Of a DNA stretch of 40,682 bases, positions 25,741 through 36,139 are shown piece after piece. Position numbers and translations under genes: made by a program. The notes beneath the pieces were generated by a model, which saw nothing but the letters and a program-made list of their open reading frames with translations, searched no databases and was not told where the DNA came from. Origin of the DNA: an uncultured Chthonomonadaceae bacterium (GTDB lineage Bacteria; Armatimonadota; Fimbriimonadia; Fimbriimonadales; Fimbriimonadaceae); NCBI GenBank assembly GCA_946479035.1, contig CAMLDW010000023.1:1-40682 (forward strand), read 5' to 3'. Within the stretch, counting starts at the first letter, position 1. Each line of letters begins with the position of its first letter.

Positions 25741-26283
25741 ATGGGCACGGTGATCCTGGACGCCGCAGCGATGCGCCGAACGCTCGGTCGCATGGCCCAC
25801 GAAGTGCTCGAGGCGAACCGCGGCGCGCAGGACGTGGTGGTCGTCGGAGTGCTACGGCGCGGCTACCCGGTCGCCAAGCGGCTTGCCTTTATGATGACCC
25901 AGGTGGAGGGTACGACCGTGCCCTGCGGAAAGCTCGACGTCACCAACAGCCGGGACGACGAGCGCGCCGCCGAGCGCGACGAGAGCGAGATCCCGTTCGG
26001 CGTCGAGGGCAAGCGCGTCGTGCTCGTGGACGAAGTGATCCAGACGGGGAGGACGATCCGCGCCGCGCTGGACGCGCTGATCGAGTACGGCAGGCCCAAG
26101 AGCGTAAAGCTCGCAGTGCTCGTCGACCGCGGCCACCGGGAGCTGCCGATCCAGCCGGACTACGTCGGCTGCGTGGTCAAGACGCTGGCCGACGACTACG
26201 TCGCGGTCAAGCTGCACGAGATCGAGGGCGAGGACGAGGTCGTGCTGCAGAAGGCTTCGGAAAGGGCGGAGGCGGCGCGCTGA
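25741..26283 (+). CDS. pyrR: PyrR bifunctional pyrimidine regulator / uracil phosphoribosyltransferase
   Basis: PyrR senses UMP and regulates pyr genes, usually by binding the mRNA leader; many members also convert uracil and PRPP to UMP. The 180-residue protein has VVVVGVLRRGYPVAKRLA and the PRPP-binding loop RVVLVDEVIQTGRTIRAAL. LAVLVDRGHRELPIQPDYVG is also typical of PyrR. It is first in the pyr operon. The apparent absence of a leader raises the question of how it would regulate; an RNA target could lie elsewhere. Confidence 0.93.
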   Translation: MGTVILDAAAMRRTLGRMAHEVLEANRGAQDVVVVGVLRRGYPVAKRLAFMMTQVEGTTVPCGKLDVTNSRDDERAAERDESEIPFGVEGKRVVLVDEVIQTGRTIRAALDALIEYGRPKSVKLAVLVDRGHRELPIQPDYVGCVVKTLADDYVAVKLHEIEGEDEVVLQKASERAEAAR

Positions 26284-27206
26284 TGCGGCACCTGCTCGCG
26301 ATCCGCCACCTCGATCCGAGGCAGATCACCGAGATCCTGAACAGCGCGGCGGAGTTCAAGGAGCTTGTCACGAACGGCGAGCGGCTGGAGCGGCGCGAGC
26401 CGCGCTCGATCGGGCTGCTCTTCTTCGAGAACTCGACCCGGACCCGCGTCAGCTTCGAGCAGGCCGCCAACTACCTCGGCTACAAGACCATCAACTTCAG
26501 CGGCGCGGGCAGCTCGATGAGCAAAGGCGAGACGCTCAAGGACACGATCCTGACTCTGCGCTACGAACGGCTCGAAGCGCTGGTCATGCGGCACAGGGCC
26601 TCTGGCGCGCCGGCGCTCGCCGCCCGCTACGCCGAGGGGCCGGTGATCAACGCCGGCGACGGCCAGCACGAGCACCCGACTCAGGCTTTGGGCGACGCAC
26701 TGACGATCCTGGAGCGCAAGGGCGACATCCAAGGGCTCAAGGTGGCGATCGTCGGCGACGTGGAGCACTCGCGCGTGGCGCGCAGCAACGCGTGGCTCCT
26801 GCACAAGCTCGGCGCGGAGGTGCGCTTCGTCGGCCCTCGGACGCTGCTCCCTTCTCACACTGGCAAGCTGCCGGGGACCGTGTACTACGACCTGGCGACG
26901 GGGATCGCGGACGCCGACGTTGTGATGTGCCTGCGCCTACAGCGCGAAAGGATGAGCGACGGGCTACTGAGTTCGATCAGCGAGTACACACGGATGTACC
27001 AGATCAACCGCTCGACGCTGCGGTTCGCGGACTCCGAGGCGATCGTGCTGCACCCCGGGCCGCTCAACCGCGGCATCGAAGTGGACGACATCGTAGCTGA
27101 CAGCGACGCGAGCTGCATCAACGACCAGGTCACGAACGGCGTGTTCGTGCGCATGGCGGTGTTGGACTGGGTCTTCCAGAGCGCGAAGGAGGGGCAGCTA
27201 GCTTAG
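26283..27206 (+). CDS. pyrB: Aspartate carbamoyltransferase catalytic chain
   Basis: PyrB condenses carbamoyl phosphate and aspartate, the committed step of pyrimidine synthesis. The 307-residue protein has the carbamoyl-phosphate site FFENSTRTRVSFEQA and the lysine loop SSMSKGETLKDTILTL. HEHPTQALGDALTI and VLHPGPLNRGIEVDD complete the substrate sites. Its ATG shares one base with the pyrR stop (TGATG). No pyrI is present, as usual for the form paired with PyrR. Confidence 0.96.
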   Translation: MRHLLAIRHLDPRQITEILNSAAEFKELVTNGERLERREPRSIGLLFFENSTRTRVSFEQAANYLGYKTINFSGAGSSMSKGETLKDTILTLRYERLEALVMRHRASGAPALAARYAEGPVINAGDGQHEHPTQALGDALTILERKGDIQGLKVAIVGDVEHSRVARSNAWLLHKLGAEVRFVGPRTLLPSHTGKLPGTVYYDLATGIADADVVMCLRLQRERMSDGLLSSISEYTRMYQINRSTLRFADSEAIVLHPGPLNRGIEVDDIVADSDASCINDQVTNGVFVRMAVLDWVFQSAKEGQLA

Positions 27207-27210
27207 GGAC

Positions 27211-28524
27211 ATGAAGACGATCCTCAAGAACGGACGCGTCCTCGACCCTTCGCAGGAGATGGACATCGTCGGTAGCGTGGTGATCGAGCACGCGCAGATC
27301 GTCGACGTCGGCGAAGTCGTGGACGAGACCGGCGCGAGCGAGGTCTACGACTGCAACGGGCTGTGGATCACCCCGGGCTTCGTGGACATGCACACGCACC
27401 TGCGCGAGCCGGGCGAAACCCACCGCGAGACGATCAAGTCGGGCACGCAGGCGGCGGCGGCGGGCGGGTTCACGACGATCTGCCACATGCCGAACACGAC
27501 CCCGGCGCTGGACGACCCGGCGCTCGTGGACTTCATCTTCGACCGCGCGGCCTCTCCCGAGGCGGGCGGCGTGTTCGTCGCGCCGGTCGGCTCGCTCACC
27601 GTGGGGAACAACGGCGAGCGGCTCAGCGACCTCGCGGCGCTCAAGAGGGCCGGCATCGTGGCGGCGAGCGACGAGGGAAGGCCGCTGCAGAACTCGAACG
27701 TCATGCGCCACGCGATGGAGTTCTGCCTGCAGCTCGACCTGCCGATCATGGCGCACAGCGAAGACCTCTCCCTGACCGCCGACGGTTGCATGAACGAGGG
27801 CGCGTGGAGCGCGATGCTCGGGCTTAAGGGGATCCCGCGCAGCGCGGAGGAGGTCGCGATCATGCGCAATTGTCTGCTCTCGCTCAACACGGGCTGCCCG
27901 GTACACATCCTGCGGGTCAGCACGTGGGGAGCGGTGGAAATGGTGCGACAGGCCAAGTACCTTGGCGCGCCCGTGACCTGCGACGTCGCCCCGCACCACT
28001 TCTGCCTCACCGACGAGTCCGTCGGTGAGTTCGACCCGAACTTCAAGACGACCCCTCCGCTTCGCACCGAGATCGACGTCGAGCTGGTGCAGCAGGCTCT
28101 GCAGGACGGAACGATCGACTGCATCGCCAGCGACCACTCGCCTTACGCGCCCTACGAGGTGTACGTTCCGTTCGAGGAGGCGCCGTTCGGCATGGCGGGG
28201 CTGGAGTCCGCGGTCGCGGCAACCCTGACCAACCTGACCCACAAGGGGGTGCTCACGCCCCTCGAGACCGTGCGGCAGCTCAGCACCAGGCCGGCGGAGA
28301 TCCTCCGGCTCGAAGCTGGCACGCTCAAGCCCGGGGCGACCCCGGTGGCCCAAGTGACCGTGATCGACCCGAACGTGGAATGGACCTACGACGCCAAACG
28401 GACCTTCAGCAAGGGGAAGAACTCGCCGTTCGACGCCATGCCGATGAGGGGCAAGGTGGTCCTGACCTTCTGTGGGGGCGAGATCTATCGGGATGCGCGC
28501 TACGACTCCGAGCGTTATGAATAG
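27211..28524 (+). CDS. pyrC: Dihydroorotase, class I
   Basis: PyrC cyclises carbamoyl aspartate to dihydroorotate. The 437-residue amidohydrolase has the metal motif VDMHTHLREPGETHRETI. It also has ASDEGRPLQNSNVMRHAME, IMAHSEDLSLT, and the catalytic Asp region CIASDHSPYAPYEV. GMAGLESAVAATL and the C-terminal sheet (KGKNSPFDAMPMRGKV) are typical of class I enzymes. It follows pyrB by 4 bp. The next gene, a lipoprotein, overlaps its end by 8 bp. Confidence 0.95.
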   Translation: MKTILKNGRVLDPSQEMDIVGSVVIEHAQIVDVGEVVDETGASEVYDCNGLWITPGFVDMHTHLREPGETHRETIKSGTQAAAAGGFTTICHMPNTTPALDDPALVDFIFDRAASPEAGGVFVAPVGSLTVGNNGERLSDLAALKRAGIVAASDEGRPLQNSNVMRHAMEFCLQLDLPIMAHSEDLSLTADGCMNEGAWSAMLGLKGIPRSAEEVAIMRNCLLSLNTGCPVHILRVSTWGAVEMVRQAKYLGAPVTCDVAPHHFCLTDESVGEFDPNFKTTPPLRTEIDVELVQQALQDGTIDCIASDHSPYAPYEVYVPFEEAPFGMAGLESAVAATLTNLTHKGVLTPLETVRQLSTRPAEILRLEAGTLKPGATPVAQVTVIDPNVEWTYDAKRTFSKGKNSPFDAMPMRGKVVLTFCGGEIYRDARYDSERYE

Positions 28525-29290
28525 CAGGATGCCGCGGACATCAGTGTTGACGGCGCTTCTGGCGCTCGCGCTGGCCGGTTGCAGGTTCGGCCAGATCCCA
28601 AACCCGAACAAGCTTGCCGTCTCCAGCAAGTACGACGGACAGGCGCTGCAGCAGCACGTCCGCCAGGCGGACGAGGTCCTGACTGACCGTCTGGTGAAAG
28701 GGCAGATCGACCTTCGGACCAAGAACGAGATCCTGCACGGCTTTATTCAGGATCAGCTCAAGGGCGTGGAGCTGGAGAAGGTGGACGATGGCGACGTCTG
28801 GCGGTTCGCGGACGTCTTCCGGCAGCTCGGCGACTGGCAGACGACCCACGACCTCTACGTCCGGGCGGTAAAGGCCGCCAAGGACGAGGATCGGCGCGTG
28901 AACGACACGCTTCGCCTCGCCGAGGCCAAGGCGCACCTCGGGGAGGTGGCGGACGGGATCTCGCTGGTGCGTTCGACCTTCGACGCCGCCCCAGGCGGCA
29001 AGGCGCCGATCCTAATGGCGACCCTCTACGAGTTCGTCCCTGCAGCCATGGGCCAGGAACACGACCTCGATGTCGCCAAATTGCTCGAGGACGCCACCGA
29101 GCAGCAACTGCTGACGGTCGTGGACCCGAAGACGCCCGAGGGCCGCGCATTCTTGCAGGCGCGCACCTACCACATCCGCCGCGCGTGGGACGCAGTGGTC
29201 CGCATCTATCGCAGCTATGGCGAGGACGAGGCGATGCGCGCCGCGATCGACCGCTCGGACAAGATGCTGCGGCGCTTCGCGATCACTTAG
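28517..29290 (+). CDS. Lipoprotein, helical, TPR-like
   Basis: From ATG 28517 the product has 257 residues: a signal peptide with lipobox LALAGC (VLTALLALALAGCRFGQI), then an all-helical body. Segments such as VFRQLGDWQTTHDLYVRAV, RLAEAKAHLGEVADGISLV and IRRAWDAVVRIYRSYG have the periodicity of tetratricopeptide repeats. I do not recognise a family. Its start overlaps pyrC, so it is cotranscribed with the pyr operon for no obvious metabolic reason. ATG 28529 is an alternative start. Its stop overlaps that of convergent argB. Confidence 0.75.
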   Translation: MNSRMPRTSVLTALLALALAGCRFGQIPNPNKLAVSSKYDGQALQQHVRQADEVLTDRLVKGQIDLRTKNEILHGFIQDQLKGVELEKVDDGDVWRFADVFRQLGDWQTTHDLYVRAVKAAKDEDRRVNDTLRLAEAKAHLGEVADGISLVRSTFDAAPGGKAPILMATLYEFVPAAMGQEHDLDVAKLLEDATEQQLLTVVDPKTPEGRAFLQARTYHIRRAWDAVVRIYRSYGEDEAMRAAIDRSDKMLRRFAIT

Positions 29291-30141
29291 CCGCGAACGA
29301 CCATCGTGCCGATCCCGGCGTCCGTGAACGCCTCGATCAGCAGCGAGTTGGGCGTTGCGCCGTTGAGGAGGTGGACGCTTTCGACGCCTTTTTCGAGCGC
29401 TTCGATCGCCGCGCTCAGCTTCGGCACCATGCCACGGTCGGCCTTGCCGCTCTCGATCATCGCTTTGGCCCTCTCGGCGCTCAGCCGGCTGACGAGGCTC
29501 GAGGGGTCCTCCTTTTCCGCCAGCACTCCGTCGACGTCGGAGAGCACGAAGAGCTTCTGTGCGCCGAGCGCGACGGCGACGGCCGCTGCCGCGGCGTCCG
29601 CGTTGACGTTCATGGCGCCGCCGTCCCTGCCCTCGGCGACCGGGCAGACGACCGGCACGTAGCCGTTTTCGCAGACAAGCTCGAGGAGAGAAGGGTCGAC
29701 CGCGACCACCCGTCCAACGCGACCGAGCTCCTTGGAGACCGGCTCGGCGACGATCATCCTCCCGTCTCGTCCGGAAAGCCCGACCGCCCGACCGCCGCAC
29801 GCGTGCACCTCGCTGACGAGCGCCTTGTTCGCCTTGCCGGCCAGCGCCATCTCGACGGCCTCCATCGCTGCCTCGTCGGTTGCGCGCAGGCCACCGACCG
29901 TCCTGGTCTCCAGCCCGAGCCTCTTGAGAAGCGCATCGATCTCTGGCCCGCCCCCGTGCACGATCACTGGCCGGATCCCGACAAGCTGAAAAAGCAGGAC
30001 GTTGCGGATGACACCGCGCGCCGCGTCCCGGTCAGACATAGCGCTCCCGCCAAGCTTGACCACGAACGTGTGCCCCTGGAACCGCTGGATGTAGGGCAGC
30101 GCCTGGTTTAGGATCTCTGCGGCGTCGGGCGCCTGGGGCAT
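29287..30141 (-). CDS. argB: Acetylglutamate kinase
   Basis: ArgB phosphorylates N-acetylglutamate in arginine synthesis. The 284-residue protein has FVVKLGGSAMSD, PVIVHGGGPEIDALLKRLG and NVNADAAAAAVAVALGAQKL. LSDVDGVLAEKED and GMVPKLSAAIEAL are the other conserved parts of the amino-acid-kinase fold. No other arg gene is nearby. Convergent with the lipoprotein gene; TAG and TAA stops overlap at 29287-29290. Upstream, TACAAC is 8 nt before the ATG, a weak -10. Confidence 0.95.
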   Translation of the reverse strand: MPQAPDAAEILNQALPYIQRFQGHTFVVKLGGSAMSDRDAARGVIRNVLLFQLVGIRPVIVHGGGPEIDALLKRLGLETRTVGGLRATDEAAMEAVEMALAGKANKALVSEVHACGGRAVGLSGRDGRMIVAEPVSKELGRVGRVVAVDPSLLELVCENGYVPVVCPVAEGRDGGAMNVNADAAAAAVAVALGAQKLFVLSDVDGVLAEKEDPSSLVSRLSAERAKAMIESGKADRGMVPKLSAAIEALEKGVESVHLLNGATPNSLLIEAFTDAGIGTMVVRG

Positions 30142-30187
30142 AGGCGAGCGTTGTACCTGGCAGGCCCGGGAACGGGGGTAGGTCTGC

Positions 30188-30193
30188 TATCCT
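30188..30193 (+). promoter_or_regulatory. -10-like hexamer before lgt
   Basis: TATCCT lies 10 nt before ATG 30204, leaving a leader of only a few nucleotides. Confidence 0.45.
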
Positions 30194-30203
30194 TGAACCC
30201 TGC

Positions 30204-31031
30204 ATGCACCCGGTGCTGTTCACGATCCCGGAGTTCCAGCTCTTCGGCCACAGGTTCAACCACTTCGACGTCCGCTCGTACGGCGTGATGCTGGTGATCG
30301 GGATTCTGCTCGCTGTCTGGTGGTCGAGCCGGCGGGCGAAAAAGTGGGGGATCTCGAGCGAAAGGATTTACGACGCGACGCTGTGGGGGATCGTGCCGGG
30401 GGTCCTCGGCGCGCGCATCGGCTACATCGTGCAGGAGTGGAGCTTCTACTCGGCGCACCCGGCCGAGATCTGGTCGTGGCAGTTCGCGGGCCTGACGAGC
30501 TTTGGCGGCGTGGTGATGGCGGTGGCCGGGCTGCTCGCGTACTGCAAGTTCGCAAGAGTGCCCGCCCGCGCGTTTCTTGACGTGGTCTCCGCGCCCTTGC
30601 TGGTGACGCACGCGGTCGGGCGGTTCGGCTGCCTTCTCAACGGGTGCTGCTACGGCCATCCGACCAAAGCCTGGTTCGGGGTCCACGTGGATGCAGTGAC
30701 CGGGCTCTTCGAGCCCGCGCAGCTGGTCGACGCGTTCCTCGTCATGGTGGGGGTCGGCGTGCTGCTTCTGTTCGAACGGAAGACGCGACCGAGCGGCATG
30801 TCGTTCGGTCTGACTTTCGTTCTGTGGGGCGTTGCGAGGTTCATCTACGAGTTCTTCCGCGCCGGTACAGACCTAGAGGTCGCCCGCGGCCTTGCAAGCT
30901 CCACTTACTGGGGGAGCCTGCCAGTGACCCAGGCGCAAGCTGCGGCGCTCGTGCTCGTGCTCGCAGGCGCGGTGATGATGTGGCTTTGTGCTCGAAGGGG
31001 CGTAGCGAAACCGGCGGAGGAGCCCAAGTGA
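30204..31031 (+). CDS. lgt: Prolipoprotein diacylglyceryl transferase
   Basis: Lgt attaches diacylglycerol from phosphatidylglycerol to the lipobox cysteine of lipoprotein precursors in the inner membrane. The 275-residue polytopic protein has VRSYGVMLVIGILLAVWW and GARIGYIVQEW. The family signature is THAVGRFGCLLNGCCYGHP, with the essential Arg and Asn. FIYEFFRAGTD gives the final conserved segment. Its substrates in this window include the lipoproteins at 12442 and 28517. It overlaps the next kinase gene by GTGA. Confidence 0.94.
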   Translation: MHPVLFTIPEFQLFGHRFNHFDVRSYGVMLVIGILLAVWWSSRRAKKWGISSERIYDATLWGIVPGVLGARIGYIVQEWSFYSAHPAEIWSWQFAGLTSFGGVVMAVAGLLAYCKFARVPARAFLDVVSAPLLVTHAVGRFGCLLNGCCYGHPTKAWFGVHVDAVTGLFEPAQLVDAFLVMVGVGVLLLFERKTRPSGMSFGLTFVLWGVARFIYEFFRAGTDLEVARGLASSTYWGSLPVTQAQAAALVLVLAGAVMMWLCARRGVAKPAEEPK

Positions 31032-31996
31032 GCCTGGGCGCGCTGCTCGCCTCCTTCAAGGGTGTGCGCGCGGCGGTGCTCGGCGACCTCATGCTGGACG
31101 AGTACGTCTTCGGCACGGCGAGCCGGATCAGCCCCGAGGCGCCTGTGATGGTCGTGCGCCAGGAGCGCACTCGATCCGTGCCCGGCGGCGCGGCGAACGT
31201 GGCCAAGAACGTCGTTGCGCTCGGCGGCGACGTCCACGTGGTCGGCGTGGTGGGGGACGACGAGGCGGGGCGAGCGCTGACCGAGGCGATACGGTCTCAG
31301 GACCGCACCGCCGCTTCGGTGATCGTCGACCGATCGAGGGTCACGACCAAAAAGACGCGGATCGTCGCGGACCACGCGCACCAGGTCCTGCGCATCGACA
31401 GCGAGAGCGACGCGCCTGTCTCAGAGGAGGTTTCCAACCAACTGGGCGAAGCGGTCAGGAAGGCGCTCGAGGGGAGCCGCGTACTCGTGCTCAGCGACTA
31501 CAGGAAGGGCGCGCTGACAGACCGCGTCGCGCGCGAGGCGATCGCGGCCGCCAGGGCCAAGAACATCCCGGTCGTTGCGAACCCCAAGCCGAAGAGCGCC
31601 GGCAACTACCGAGGCTCGCAGGTCGTCACTCTGAACAGGGCGGAGGCGTCCAGGTTGCTCGGCAGCGACGTGCACGACCACGAGACTGCGCTGGGGGTGG
31701 CGGAAAAGGCCAGGGCGCTGCTCGGGGTGGAGGCCGTGATCGTAACGCTGGGCGCGGCAGGGATGGTCGCCTCGACACCCGGTGGCGACCTCCGCGCGGA
31801 CCCTCCCAAGGTGGAGGTCTCGGACGTCGCGGGGGCGGGAGACACCGTAGCCGCGGCGGTCGCGCTGGCGCGCGCGATCGGTCCGCTCGGTCAAGATGCC
31901 ATTCAGCTTGCGGCGGAGGCGAGCGCCCGGGTCGTCAGGCACGTGGGGGTCGCCGTCCCGGACGAGCGTGATCTGGAAGAGATCAGGGCCCTCTGA
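31028..31996 (+). CDS. PfkB-family kinase, RfaE1/HldE-N-like (heptose-7-phosphate kinase)
   Basis: From GTG 31028 the protein has 322 residues with the order of RfaE1/HldE N-domains: AAVLGDLMLDEYVFGTASRI, SPEAPVMVVRQERTRSVPGG, AANVAKNVVALGG, and the catalytic DVAGAGDTVAAAVALA. Members phosphorylate D-glycero-D-manno-heptose 7-phosphate for LPS core. The usual DPKG segment reads NPKPKS here, so substrate is less certain, but the GAGD base is intact. No nucleotidyltransferase domain follows. GTGA overlap with lgt indicates cotranscription. Confidence 0.82.
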   Translation: MSLGALLASFKGVRAAVLGDLMLDEYVFGTASRISPEAPVMVVRQERTRSVPGGAANVAKNVVALGGDVHVVGVVGDDEAGRALTEAIRSQDRTAASVIVDRSRVTTKKTRIVADHAHQVLRIDSESDAPVSEEVSNQLGEAVRKALEGSRVLVLSDYRKGALTDRVAREAIAAARAKNIPVVANPKPKSAGNYRGSQVVTLNRAEASRLLGSDVHDHETALGVAEKARALLGVEAVIVTLGAAGMVASTPGGDLRADPPKVEVSDVAGAGDTVAAAVALARAIGPLGQDAIQLAAEASARVVRHVGVAVPDERDLEEIRAL

Positions 31997-32051
31997 GCCG
32001 CCCAGGTGCCACGGGTATCCTAGAGCCCCCGGAAACCGAGGGAACCTAAGC

Positions 32052-32315
32052 ATGAGAGTCCGAAACAAAGAGCTGCGCACGCGCCGGCGAAGGAAGGACA
32101 AGAGCGTCAAGGCCAAGATCAAGGAGCTGAGGCGCTCCAAGGCTAAGCCGACGAAAGCCGCCCCGATCGACAAGCCCGCTGCGAAGAAGCCTGTGGCCAA
32201 GAAGCCGGTGGCAACCAAGCCGAAACCGGAAAAGAAGCCAGCAGCGGAAAAGAAGCCAGCAGCGGAAAAGAAGCCTGCGGCCAAAAAGCCGGCCAAGAAA
32301 GCGGACTCGAGCTAG
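32052..32315 (+). CDS. Small Lys/Arg-rich histone H1-like protein
   Basis: The 87-residue product has an Arg/Lys-rich start (MRVRNKELRTRRRRKDKSVK) and a tail of AAKKP, VAKKP, AEKKPA and AKKPAKK repeats. This is the composition of bacterial histone H1-like DNA-binding proteins; there is no enzyme fold. GAGGGAACC 4-12 nt before the ATG may serve as ribosome binding site, and TATCCT lies 35 nt upstream. The repeats invite length variation between strains. The tail resembles the N-terminal tail of GyrB in this window. Confidence 0.7.
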   Translation: MRVRNKELRTRRRRKDKSVKAKIKELRRSKAKPTKAAPIDKPAAKKPVAKKPVATKPKPEKKPAAEKKPAAEKKPAAKKPAKKADSS

Positions 32316-32393
32316 CTCCCGTTCGGCCTTGCGCGAAGTGCTGGGACCCGCAACTCCCACCGGGCGTACGAAAGTAGAGCAGGTGGAGCGAGG

Positions 32394-34192
32394 ATGGCGG
32401 AGGTTCTGACACAGACCCAGGCGCGCGAGGGCGAGCGGTTCCCAGTGGACCAGCTCGTCGAGTTCTTGCGCGCCCACCCCTACCAGCTCGACCACTCGAA
32501 GCACGAGCTCGCCGAGCAGCTCGGGGTCGACGAGGAGTTCGTGGGGGACGTGCTGGACTGCCTGCGCGGCTCGCCCAACAAGCTTCCGACCTCCGAGTCG
32601 TTCTTTCGAGCTATTAGGGTCACGGCTCAAACGGTGTGGTCGTACCTGGCCAAGGTCTACCTCGAGTTCACTGAGCGGCCCTACGTGACCCTGCCGGTGA
32701 CGATGGTGCTGACGGTCGCGCTCATGCTGCTGGCACGGAGCGCGGTGAACACTGGCTTCTGGCCGTTGCCGGTCGGCAACGGCCTGCAAACGCTCCAAGA
32801 CGTCGGGACGATCCTGGGAGCTACCCTTGCGCTCCTGCACTCGCTCGTGTACTTCCGGCACGGGATGATGCGGTATGCGATGTACGGGCTCGGCGTTGCA
32901 GTCGTCGTGTCGGTCTCTTCGCTGCTGTACATGAACTCCGGACGAGCGCTGGAGCTGATGAACACGGTCGTGCCGCCCGCGCAGACGGCACCGTGGCTAG
33001 TGTTCGCCGGTGTGTTCCTCTCGGTCGCGTACTTCTTCTTCGCGACCGTGGCGTCGCTGCTCGGCGGCTTTTGGCAGACCAGCAAGGCCGACCGTCAGCA
33101 GAAGCGCCTTACGCGCCAGGAGCTCATTGACCGGCTTTTCTACCTTCAAGAGCGGCTCAAGGCTGTCCGGTTCGAGAGCCTGGGCAAGCGGCGCAACAGT
33201 TTCGTCGCGCACCTGCGGACCACGCCCTGGATCCCGTTCTACGGGTTCGCGCTGGGATTGGCCATCGGCGCAATCGGCGTGCTGCTGCGCGGAATGGTCG
33301 AGCCGGGCCATCCATCCATCGATCTCGCGCTGCAGAACGTGCCGGTAATGGTCACGATTGCGATGCGGGTCCTCAAAGTGTTCACGTTCGTCGGCTTTGG
33401 CTACCTGTCGGGCGGCGTGCGGCGCGCCATCGTCTCGATCGTGCTGATGTTCGCGGGGACCGTCTGTGCAGAGCTGATCCCCTACAGCTACTTCGGGCCG
33501 GCGTACATCGAGTACATCAAGGCGCACGGGATGCTCGTCGAGGGCCTTTCGCAGACCTTCCTGGTCGCGATTCTGGTCGGGATCGGCGCGCACATCGACA
33601 AGCGCGCGCGGGTGAGGCAGAAGGTGCAGGAGCACGACCCGGCGTTCGTGACCGCGGAGATCGTCGAGATCCAATGGCGGCTCAACCCCTCGGCTGCGGC
33701 GACGTGCGTGATGGTGGCGGACGTCGCCGGCAGCACGCGCATGAAGTCGGACGCGGACCCGCTCGCAGTCGAGTACAGCTTCCGCGCCTTTCAGGACTTC
33801 ATCGCCGCCGTGGCGGCGAGGCGTGGGGGCACCGTGCTCTCGACAGCGGGGGACGGCGCCGTGTTCTCATTCTCAAGCTGCGCCGAGGGGCTTTACGCGG
33901 CCAAGGAGATCCAGACGAAGATCGGACAGTTCAACTCTGTGACGAACAGGCTGCCTTCGGCCTTCCGCGTGCGAATCGGCCTGCACACGGGCAAGGTCTC
34001 GGCGCAGTTGGCCGACGTTCCGTTCAACGAGCTTCTCGACATCGCAGCGCACGTCGAGCGCGAGGCGCCGGTCGGCGGCATCGCAGTGACCCAGAGCGTC
34101 GTCGAGGCCGTCGAACAGGAGCGCGTCGCGGCGCTGAAGGACACGGTCGACGGCCAGAACGTCTTTGTCGTGCTCAACCCGACGCTGGTCTC

Positions 34193-34196
<4 letters not shown>
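32394..34196 (+). CDS. Membrane class III adenylate/guanylate cyclase-like protein
   Basis: The 600-residue protein has a winged-helix-like N-terminus (FPVDQLVEFLRAHP, HELAEQLGVDEEFVGDVLDC), about eight membrane helices from residue 100 to 400, and a C-terminal class III cyclase domain from residue 439. Metal-binding Asp443 (VADVAGSTRM) and Asp487 (STAGDGAVF) are present. At the place where cyclases have N-x-A-A-R, this one has D549-I-A-A-H553, so the transition-state Asn and Arg are replaced. It may be inactive, regulatory or use another geometry. Its ATG follows GAGCGAGG directly. LipB overlaps its 3' end by 4 bp. Confidence 0.85.
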
Positions 34197-34861
<665 letters not shown>

Positions 34862-36069
34862 AACGACGGCCGAGTCGCTGCCCATCCAGTTGTCCAGCGA
34901 GGTCGCGTAGACCTGGCGGAAGTCCGTCTTCCACTTGACGTCGCCGCGGTCGAGGTCGGTGAGGTCCGGGTTCGGGCCGTGTAGCCCGCCCTTGACGTTC
35001 TTTCCGATCAGGAACATCGGTGCCGCGGCGCCGTGGTCCGTGCCCTGGCTGCCGTTCTCATAGGATCTGCGGCCGAACTCGCTGAACACGAGCACCATCA
35101 CCTTGTCGGCCCGTCCGCAGGCCTCCATCTCGCGCTGGAACGCGAGCACCGCGTCGCCGAACTGCTTGAGCAGGCTGGCGTGCTGGTCGGCCTGTCGGGA
35201 ATGCGTGTCGAAGCCGCCGGCGCTGAAGTAGACGACGCGAGTCGTGGTGGACGAAGCGACGATCTGTGAGATCTGCTTGAACCCCGCGCCGAACCGGTCG
35301 TTGCCGTAGGTCTGCTTGGGAGTGAAGGTGGCGAGCTTGCCCTGCAGTTCAGTCATCGCGTCGAGCGCGGCGTCGTTCGCCATCTGGATCGTCCGCTCGG
35401 CGGAGCCCTGCTTGGCGTCGGGGCCCTGGATTTGCCTGAGCAGCTTTTCGGCGTCCTGGTTTCCGACCATCGCCTGGATGTCGGCGAGGCTGGCAAAGCA
35501 CGGGATGCTCGCGGACTTGGCGTTTAGGGCGCGCGGCTTTTCGACCGAGAGCCCGAGGCCGGCGACCGGGTCGAGCTTCCCACTTGCGCCGACGAGGTCG
35601 AAGTAGCGGCCGATCCAGCCGTAGGTGAGCTTTCCGTCCGGGCTGGCGGAGTGCCAGATGTCCATGGACTTGAAGTGCGAGCGGTTCGGGTCCGGGTAGC
35701 CGACGTTCTGGATGACCGCGACCTTCCCTTCCTTGTAGAGCTCCTGGATGCCGGCGAGGCTAGGGTGCAGCCCCATGGACTCGTTGAGCTTGAGCACGTC
35801 GGAGTCCTTCACCGCCAGGGTGGGCCTGAGCTGGTAGTACTCGGCGGCTGCGTAGGGCACTACGGTGTTGAGCCCGTCGTTGCCACCGGAGAACTGGCAC
35901 ACGACCAGAACGGTGTCTGAGGACGGCTTGAGCCCGTTCGCCTTACGGACGAGGTCTGCCTTTGCAATGGCCGCCAGCCACGGCGGGGACATCATTCCAA
36001 CGGCGATCATTCCGCCCCGGCGGAAAAGCTCTCGTCTGGTGATTTCGCTCATATCAAGCACCCGAGGAC

Positions 36070-36075
36070 ATTATC
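36070..36075 (-). promoter_or_regulatory. -10-like hexamer before the DUF1501 gene
   Basis: GATAAT lies 8 nt before GTG 36061, favouring GTG over the internal ATG as the start. Confidence 0.5.
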
Positions 36076-36127
36076 GTCTAAAAAGGCTGGACGCGTGAGC
36101 CTGGGGGAAGTTCAAACCGGCCAGTAG

Positions 36128-36133
36128 TATCAT
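36128..36133 (+). promoter_or_regulatory. -10-like hexamer, leaderless start of the gene at 36140
   Basis: TATCAT is followed by GGGCCT and ATG 36140, again with 6-nt spacing. Confidence 0.5.
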
Positions 36134-36139
36134 GGGCCT

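Noticed and set aside
27130..28722. 530-codon minus-strand ORF opposite pyrC
   Set aside because: It is a shadow of pyrC, with no recognisable domain and His/Arg/Val-rich composition.
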